Shown: in pieces, positions 57,349 through 64,000 of the stretch
Layout of the letters: each line of letters begins with the position of its first letter
Numbering within the stretch: the first letter of the stretch is position 1
NCBI GenBank assembly: GCA_036245805.1
Contig: BTRK01000003.1
Location: forward strand, 5,022,001 to 5,086,000
Length of the DNA stretch: 64,000 bases
Direction: 5' to 3'
From: Pristionchus mayeri
Lineage: Eukaryota; Nematoda; Chromadorea; Rhabditida; Neodiplogasteridae
Notes under the pieces: model-generated
What the model saw: the letters and a program-made list of their open reading frames with translations, nothing else
Databases searched by the model: none
Told to the model about the DNA's origin: nothing
Made by a program: the position numbers and the translations under genes

Positions 57349-57962
57349 CTAAATCACTTCACCGTTCAGCGGAGATGAATGCAGAGGAATGGTCTTCCGC
57401 GAGAACAAAGGAACTTGTCTAATCTGACACGCTGTGCTCGAGAGCACAAAACATGGAATACCTGGGCATCCCAATGTGGTCTTCCTCTGGACGTCGATTG
57501 GTGCGGCGCAGGAGGTAGTAGGATCCTCACCTCCGAGCAGCTCGCAGAACGGATCAAAGTACCACACTGACGAACACTGAATATACGAATTATCATGTGT
57601 GTGATCCAAGTAACATAATAGTATTATAACTTCATAACTTACTTCAGGGTTGTCCCCGCAGGCCACCTGACACGCCCGTTCCGTTGTCTTCTCCGATCTG
57701 TCCAGAACGATGCGAGCGTATTGACTAGATTCGGGCAGGAAGCACATGGAATCCGGCATGCCATTGACCTGAGTTATCGAACAAATTTGAATCCAGCTTC
57801 TTGCAGCTAACTCAATTACGAATAGCAATTGATTAATATCCAGATTTTTACTAATTACTTATTTTGTTTTTCACTAATTACTTATTTGTTGAAATAATTG
57901 CGAACCTGTGTAACAAACAGCAGAAACTGTAAGGCCGAAAGGTGCTTCATCATCATAATCAT
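57349..57962 (-). CDS. Small secreted Cys-rich protein, three exons
   Basis: Exons, in reading order, are 57962-57906, 57768-57643 and 57576-57349, all joined in phase 0. The start gives M-I-M-M-M-K-H-L-S-A-L-Q-F-L-L-F-V, a signal peptide. The mature part of about 115 residues has ten or so Cys (for example M-C-F-L-P, A-C-Q-V-A-C, F-C-E-L, G-C-P-G-I-P-C). I do not recognise the family. It lies beside the CR1 fragment and opposite in strand to the F-box-like gene. Start could also be at either of the next two Met codons. Confidence 0.6.
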
Positions 57963-59854
57963 CTAGAGAGAGAGAGATGAAGACTATGGTAGAATCCCTT
58001 ATATAATGAGCCCTATTCCAGGCTCCTCCCCTTGCAAGCTACCTAGCGTGTACCTGATGTTGTACCCATCTCACATGCCTCATCCTCCTCCTGTTGTTGT
58101 CCACTATTATGCCTTCCCCTTCGCTTCTTCTCCAGGAGCAACTGACTATGAGGCGAAAATAGGTGATGAATAGGTTTGAAAGGGGAGATAAATAGGTGAT
58201 CGCTACAGAGGGGTGAATGAGCAAATAGTCTGGAGAAGGTTAAATGATTCACATCATGATGTGTGGAATAATTTTATATCATTGCACACAATTTAACGAA
58301 AACTACACAATTAGGCAGAAGTTGATCTTGGTTCATGACTGAAGCCAGTTGACCTCAATCATATATTGTCATGTTTGTAATTCATCTAGACAATTTTATT
58401 GTGACAAGCATGCAACTGAGAGCGGATCATCTCACTAAATGACTCTGCATTCGATAGTGACAGTGATTGCTTGACTAGAGATGCACATGTTTCACGTAAC
58501 ATAATATAGTTGTATAGATCAGTCGAATCCTGTAAACTCATTTCTGTTCTTAACAAATATCTTCTGGTAAGAACCGCATTCATATTACTCCACAACTTTC
58601 TTCTCCAGATTTAATGTTCATGCTCGATAAATTGTGTTCTAAACATGTCGATGCGATTCACTTTATCTTCTCCATACGATTTGCTCATTCGCCCCATTGT
58701 AGCGATCCCTTATTTCACGACATTCTCTGCCTCGCTGCATCACCATCATCTCTCTCTCTACCCACCCTTAGGCCTATTCATCGTCTATTTTCGTAGCATA
58801 GTAATTTGCCACTGGTGAAAGAGGGAAGGGAGAAGACATAGTAGGAGAAAGTGGGGAAAGGGAGGTGAGACGAGGAGGATTTGGTTTCCCTGGTGATCAA
58901 GATTGGTTGAAGCAGGGAGAACGGTCTTACGCGATATCGTGCCAATCTTCAAGCGAAATCCCGTCAGAGAAGAGCCATCGCGATCGCCACAAAGCATGAA
59001 GAGGATAATGAAGAGGATAAGTTCTTGCGATCTCTTACGCAAGCCATCTTCCCTCTAGCCAACAACACACCTCCGTATGATATTTTCGCATACTCCTCGA
59101 TTCCTGCCTGCCAGATGTCAGGGCACCGTCTTTTAGAATGTTATAAGGTGTCTTCTTAAGAAATCGTTGGTTAGCACGTAGAATTACGATATGTCTTAAT
59201 CTGCGATGTTACGGAGTCCCACCACGAAAATTCTGCGCTCTCAGTGGGAAACTGTAGCGAAATTACCCCTAGAAGGAGGCGGTAACTAAGCAGAGCAAGT
59301 GAAACATAAACCAACCAGGCGCGGCCCTGCGCTTGCAATCAACTTCACGCGTATCTAAATAGCCTTAGAGGCGTCTGTGGAACTTCGTACAAAGTGCTTT
59401 CTGATCGGGTGAGTGAGCTCTATAACATCCACGGTATCACGATGGATGATAGAACATTACCCGGAGCACCCCTTTAATCCATCAAAGCCGTCGCTACAGC
59501 ACATAGTCGCCTGCTCCTCGATCGATCACCGCCACAGGGACACGCTAATTGAAATAAACGAATTGAGACGCGTTTCTTCCGAAGATATGTCTATTCAAGA
59601 TACGCCGTCCGGTCCAGAGGGCATGCTTCCATGACCGTACTCCATATAACTCCGCCCCCTTATCATCATCATCACTCAGACCACGCAACGCCTCTCGTTC
59701 ATTCGCTTTTCCCAACCCATTAAATCATATTGTTTCTCCCTATTTTTGTATTTGTTTGAAATATTAAAGCTCATTTATTAGTGTTCCAGTTGGCAGTGAT
59801 ATCTGTCTTTCCCCAAACCATTAGTACTAGTACTATTACTTATTTGTTTTCAGA
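57963..59854. other. Gene-poor stretch
   Basis: A minus-strand open frame at 58386-58595 encodes a helical, Ser/Leu-rich peptide with no family match and no splice context, so it is not called. A solo AATTACCCCTAGAAGG near 59260 resembles one end of the CTAGGGGTAAC family. No other feature is seen. Confidence 0.4.
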
Positions 59855-62600
59855 ATGGGCTCAACCTTGGAAGCCGCAATGCCCGCTCCGGACGTTCCCT
59901 TCAGCAGGGATGCAGTGGAGGAGTGGGAGATGCAACCAGGAGAGGCCGTTGACTGGAGTGGAGGAAATGTAAGGAATGTTACCTTACGAACCTTACCTTA
60001 TCATACCTTATTTTACCTTGCCTTATCGTATGGCTACCTTACAAAGGAAGGTTTCTTACCTTGACAAGGCTTGACCCTACGGCTGGACTTTCGGAATACC
60101 TATTATTCACTCACAGTATCTAGTCTGGTCAATTGGTCAAATCAATTATACTTGATCTTTGAACTTCAGATCAACAACGATGTTCTCAAGATGTGGATTC
60201 AAGCCGCGTTCAAGGGCGACATCCATACTATTGAGACACTCATCCAGGATAACCCAGTCATCCTCAGAGCGAGGGAGGAGATATCGGGGGTGAGCGAAAA
60301 TACAGTAGGCTCCGTCACCTCTAAATGGGACTATCGATGCACCGATGTTCATGGGCAACACCTATTCTGTATCAAATTTAATGTGATTCAAAATTAGAAG
60401 TCGTAGTCGGCCTCACCGCACTACAACGCCTAGCGTAGTCGTTCACGACTGTAAAATCGCTTGACGTGGCTGCACCTTTACCTTTACCTTTACCTAAAAT
60501 TAGAAGGATAGAGTAAAATAGAAGTAGAAAGAGGACGCAGAATAGCATATGGTCTCTGTCTCCAGATGACAGCTCTCCACCGCGCCGCTGAGACTGGTTC
60601 TATGAAAGTGTGCACTCGACTCCTCTCCGCCGATGCTTCTCTGGTGAACGAGAGAGACATCTGGGGCAATCAGCCACTACATATGGGTAAGTGATATGAA
60701 GTGTGATATAACTACATGATACGGAAATAGTACACATAGAACTGAAAACATACCGCATACATTACTGTAGATTAGGATTGACTTCCTGGGAAATGAGTAC
60801 ACAGAACGGCGAAATAATAGATCTCATAATAAATGTTCCTCTCTTCAGCCGCAATCGCTGGTCAAGAAGATGTTGCGCACCTTTTCATTGAATCGGGCGC
60901 CTCACCTACCGTCCTCAACGACGATGCGCAGTCCGCCATTGACCTTGCGGCCACGGAGTCGTTGGCGGAATTGCTGAGGGAAATGGCGGGAAAAGGAAGG
61001 GTGAAGGTCGAAGAGACGAAGGAGGAGACGACGGGAGACACGGAAGACAAGGAGGAAGCAGCGAAGGAGAATAAGGAAGAGGAACGCATTGAGGAAGAAG
61101 AGACGAAGGATGAAGAGGATAACGCAGACACGGACGATGTCGAGGGGAATCTGGATGGCGGGGAAAACGTACAAGAGGCCGGGGAGGGGGATGAAGAGGA
61201 AATAAAAGATGAGGTAGATGCGATCGAGGAGCAGGAATCGCCAGATGAGGATGGCTACCAGTCGGAACCGCCCGAATTGGGTGTGTATGACATCGGGGGA
61301 AGGATGGAAACAGAGGATGAAGCGAACGATGGTAAGATATAAAGTAGAGGGCATTATTAGAAATTAGTATGTCTTGTCTTGTCAATTCATTTCCAACTTC
61401 TTGAATTTGCATTGAATTTGCAACTTGAATTTGCCAAAAATATTGAAATTGATCGTACTATTTATAGGCGCTGAAATTCCGGACAAGTTGGAAGAGGCGT
61501 ACAGGAAGGGATTCGAGGATGCGACAGCATATAAGAAGAAGGGCGCTGTAAAGAAGGTGAGGGGTAGAGTTAGTGAATCGGAATCACAGTCGCTTATAGG
61601 GATGGCTTCGCAACAAATGACTCCCTTCATATTACACACTCTCTCATCAATCAGACCGGCGAGAGAGTGTGCACTATGAAGAGGTCTTTCTTGCCAAGCA
61701 TCCCCAGTCTCTTCATCCCACATTCTCTATAAATAGATCGGCAAGATACAGTGAATACTGTGATTGTTTTTCGAAATCTAAGGATGCATATTGATAAACA
61801 CGATTATTGTGAAATTTTCACAATGTTATGGGTTGATTATATCTTTTTCTAGAATACTCCGCAAACGAAGTGGTACCATCACCTCTGTTCTTTTCTGCTC
61901 TACACGTCATTCTTCTGCTACATTTCACAACCAAGGATCCAGCTTCCGCTCTGCACCAAATCAAACTACTATAAGAACCAGCTCAATTGTACTCATCCTT
62001 CCGTAACAACCGTTGGAAAGGAGCAGCTTGAACAGAGTGAGCATTTTGGTAATTTCCAACAAGTCTTTCCCGCTGACTAATAGAATCCGAAAATGTGCAA
62101 AGCATCCTGTAATTTATTAGTTTGACAAGGAGATTTCGAAATAGAAAAAAAAGGTCAGACGGGTTAGCGAACACATTCGATTTTCAGGAATCTTAAATGG
62201 CTCGATCTCGCTTGTGTTCAGTAATCCACACATATACATCGATTTGCATGGAGTTTTATCCCGATTTTACCATGAATCTGACGATGTGAGTAAAATATTA
62301 ATTTAATACAACAAATTGTAGCATAAATTCAATGAAACAGCATTTGTAGGTGATGAAAGCAGCTGCTGGGAAAGCTGCTCTTGCTAGGGCAAAGGAATTG
62401 GAGTGGCATGGTGTCGACTACTTTTGCGATGAACGTATAGCTGAACTTTGCATCTTCATGAACGGCACGAATCGAATGCATTACTATCCCGGAAATAAGG
62501 TTCTTTTTACGGGAGGGCTATGATTTTTTTCAGCATTTTTCATTGTTTTTTTTTTCATTTTCCGATACGTAAATCAAGCGTTCAGGGAACGATACCATGA
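59855..62600 (+). CDS. Ankyrin-repeat protein with acidic linker, nine exons
   Basis: Exons joined in phase are 59855-59968, 60170-60289, 60566-60686, 60849-61331, 61468-61556, 61853-62036, 62188-62285, 62350-62499 and 62586-62600, for about 457 residues. Residues 40-150 carry three ankyrin repeats: A-A-F-K-G-D-I-H-T-I-E-T-L-I, T-A-L-H-R-A-A-E-T-G-S and A-A-I-A-G-Q-E-D-V-A-H-L-F-I-E-S-G-A-S-P. A long Glu/Asp/Lys tract follows (from about 61000 to 61330). The C-terminal part holds W-Y-H-H-L and D-L-H-G-V-L-S-R-F and is not recognised. The last exon adds only G-T-I-P and a stop. The gene is probably a protein-binding scaffold; the partner is unknown. The first five exons are firmer than the last four. 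Confidence 0.65.
59975..60065. repeat. ACCTTA-type degenerate microsatellite
   Basis: Irregular repeats of ACCTTA and CCTTAT fill intron 1 of the ankyrin gene. A cleaner CTTTAC repeat, three units, lies at about 60473-60496 in intron 2. Confidence 0.7.
61625..61681. mobile_element. Short hairpin element in ankyrin intron 5
   Basis: CTTCATATTACACACTCTCTC pairs with GAGAGAGTGTGCACTATGAAG around a 15-bp loop. It resembles the GAGAGAG-cored hairpins at 10917 and 21495. Non-coding. Confidence 0.6.
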
Positions 62601-62646
62601 TATAGTCAATCCTTCATCAGCCAAAAATGATTCAAAATTACCGAGA

Positions 62647-62958
62647 ATGATGATGCAAAAGGACCGAAACCCTAAAAAGATATATCAAAATCCAATTCAG
62701 GCAATGGGTGCACTCGCGATGAAAGTCATCGAAGAAAAGGATGACGACCTGAGGAAGATTCTGATTGACCTTCTTGAAGAAGACGAACGACGATTTAGGA
62801 AGACGATTGATCGTGAGATCAAGGAGCAAAATAGGAAGGGAAGGGAGGAGAAGAAGGAGGAAAAGGAGAAACGAGAGAAAGAAGAAATGGAGAAGAAAAG
62901 AGTCAAGGAGTGGAAAGGAGTCACTTACAGCTGTGGAATATGTAAGTATATCTTGTAG
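62647..62958 (+). CDS. Charged coiled-coil ORF with a C-terminal Cys pair, partial
   Basis: The frame starts with three Met codons and encodes a long Lys/Glu helix (K-K-E-E-K-E-K-R-E-K-E-E and so on), ending Y-S-C-G-I-C. The last Cys codon is split by a possible donor (GGAATAT|GTAAGT), so an exon with the rest of a zinc finger or RING may follow. A TIR element begins at 63070 and no such exon is seen before the window's end. Family not recognised. May be a truncated gene. Confidence 0.4.
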   Translation: MMMQKDRNPKKIYQNPIQAMGALAMKVIEEKDDDLRKILIDLLEEDERRFRKTIDREIKEQNRKGREEKKEEKEKREKEEMEKKRVKEWKGVTYSCGICKYIL

Positions 62959-63069
62959 GTGTATCTATCCGAGCGAAGAACACGGAATATGAGAGACTTT
63001 CTGAGAGAACTGAGCAATATTACCTATAGGCCGTACAGCGAAAAATAAAGTGTTGTTTTTAAGACCTTC

Positions 63070-63399
63070 CTAGGGGTAACTTTTCGTGTAGAGTTCGAAA
63101 ATCGACCTTAGAAAGCCGCATTTCGAACTTCTCATTTCGAGTTTTTCGCTGAAGTTGGGCGGTCGGTTTTTGAATTTTTTGAACCGCTCATCCAAACCCC
63201 TAATATGTATAGTAATTCTGAAACATCTCGACGAGATAAGCATTTTTACTGTTGGAAGTGAAGCGCTAGCTCATCTGTGAAAAAAGTTATGAGCCTTTGA
63301 ACTCAAAAATTTGTCTAAAAATTCCAGCCCTTAAAAATTTTCCGGGGAGAGAGTTTTTTAATTGTGCGCATTTGATTCAGCGTGAAAAAGTACCCCTAG
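63070..63399. mobile_element. TIR element, CTAGGGGTAAC family, short form
   Basis: Ends CTAGGGGTAACTTTTCGTGTAG and CGTGAAAAAGTACCCCTAGG. The body matches 40165-40487 (GTTCGAAAATC, CTTAGAAAGCCG, CTCATCCAAAC, ATCTCGACGA) with about 20% divergence. The preceding sequence (CTGAGAGAACT, GCCGTACA, AATAAAGT) also matches the DNA just before the palindrome copies, so the mobile unit may be larger than the TIR-bounded part. Confidence 0.7.
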
Positions 63400-63787
63400 G
63401 GTCAAATTTTTAGTACTAAAAGCGTGAACTAATTTGGACATTGGATCCGCCAAAGTGTCCCGAGTAGCATGTTTTCGCAAAATCGGATGTTCCAATTTTT
63501 TTTCGAAATGCTCGTCCATGGTCTCATAGTTATTTAGAATAAATAAATAATTTCCGAGATTAAAATATAAACTTGTTTCGAGCACTTTTCAGCACGGGTT
63601 TCCGAATTTTATTGTGAAAATTTGCCAAAATATCGAAATTCCTAACTTGGGAAATTTGAGATGACATTGGCTACCATTGTTTTAGACCATTGAGACAAAT
63701 TGTTATTCTAAAAGGACTTTCAAACATTTCCTTCATATGTCTATGTTTATTTCTTTCGTATGGTGAATACAATTGAATGGCTGATAA
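63400..63787. other. No gene recognised
   Basis: AT-rich sequence between the TIR element and the integrase fragment. Confidence 0.3.
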
Positions 63788-64000
63788 CTAACGTCCGTTA
63801 TCCGAACGAATATGTACGGCTGCAATTCCGGCCATCTTCAGAACCTTCAGGAGCTCCGTAACGATTGTAACAGTCGAGCGACTGTCCACGGAATAAAAAA
63901 AGTCTGACCAATAGAATGCAACCTGTGGGTCATCTTCGATCATCTTTATGGCGAGATGAGTAACCAGAGTGTTGCTCAAGTTGGCAGTGACGTGAGCAAA
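63788..64000 (-). pseudogene. Integrase core-domain fragment (runs off the window edge)
   Basis: Minus strand from the edge to a stop at 63788. The frame contains Y-S-V-D-S-R-S-T and ends H-I-R-S-D-N-G-R. This matches the region from the first to the second Asp of an rve-type integrase core, as found in LTR retrotransposons and Polinton-like elements. It stops right after the second Asp motif, so the rest of the catalytic core is missing. What lies to the right of the window decides the element type. Confidence 0.55.

Noticed and set aside
58386..58595. Small helical protein gene
   Set aside because: No start context, splice sites or family signal.

Overview
The window reads as genomic DNA of a nematode, probably rhabditid. 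Short introns with TTTCAG-type acceptors split almost every recognisable gene. The families present are ones that are expanded or restricted in nematodes: supplementary nuclear hormone receptors, FAR lipid-binding proteins, ShKT-domain secreted proteins and F-box proteins. RTE- and CR1-type retroelements and many small inverted-repeat elements fill the intergenic DNA. Species cannot be fixed from the sequence. All exon joins are my own reading of frame, phase and splice sites.

Region 1-20000. A segment of at least 5.25 kb is present twice in direct orientation (1-5248 and 11952-17200), with only five differences seen. It carries decayed nuclear-receptor ligand-binding exons on the minus strand and a TTAA-flanked inverted-repeat element whose tRNA-like core is split by a 5'-truncated RTE retrotransposon. 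The duplicated piece ends inside intron 1 of a FAR gene, so copy 1 leads into an intact gene (5061-6048) and copy 2 into an orphan first exon (17013-17049). A second FAR gene (7083-8700) appears spliced to upstream coiled-coil and membrane exons.

Region 20000-38500. A complete ten-exon F-box gene (22345-24657) sits near an upstream F-box exon fragment and decayed downstream paralogues (about 27300-28445). A LARGE-like glycosyltransferase gene (30495-34135) has a CR1 fragment in an intron. Most of the rest is inverted-repeat elements, tRNA-derived repeats and featureless AT-rich DNA.

Region 38570-56179. This is a palindrome with two arms of 8633 bp, about 99.9% identical, around a 344-bp spacer. 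Each arm carries a ShKT-domain secreted-protein gene and a gene for an RNF113/Cwc24-like CCCH plus RING protein. The two ShKT genes are head to head. Each RNF113-like gene contains a 1537-bp internal tandem duplication of its middle exons and a resident TIR element. The right arm looks ancestral: an F-box-like gene runs across its outer edge, while the left arm keeps only that gene's first exon.

Region 56180-64000. The F-box-like gene is followed by a decayed CR1 fragment, a small secreted Cys-rich protein gene (minus strand), a nine-exon ankyrin-repeat gene (59855-62600), a charged coiled-coil ORF that ends at a TIR element, and an integrase-core fragment running off the right edge.

The genes do not form a pathway. 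The main interest is structural: two very young duplications, one tandem and one palindromic, plus a possible novel FAR domain architecture.
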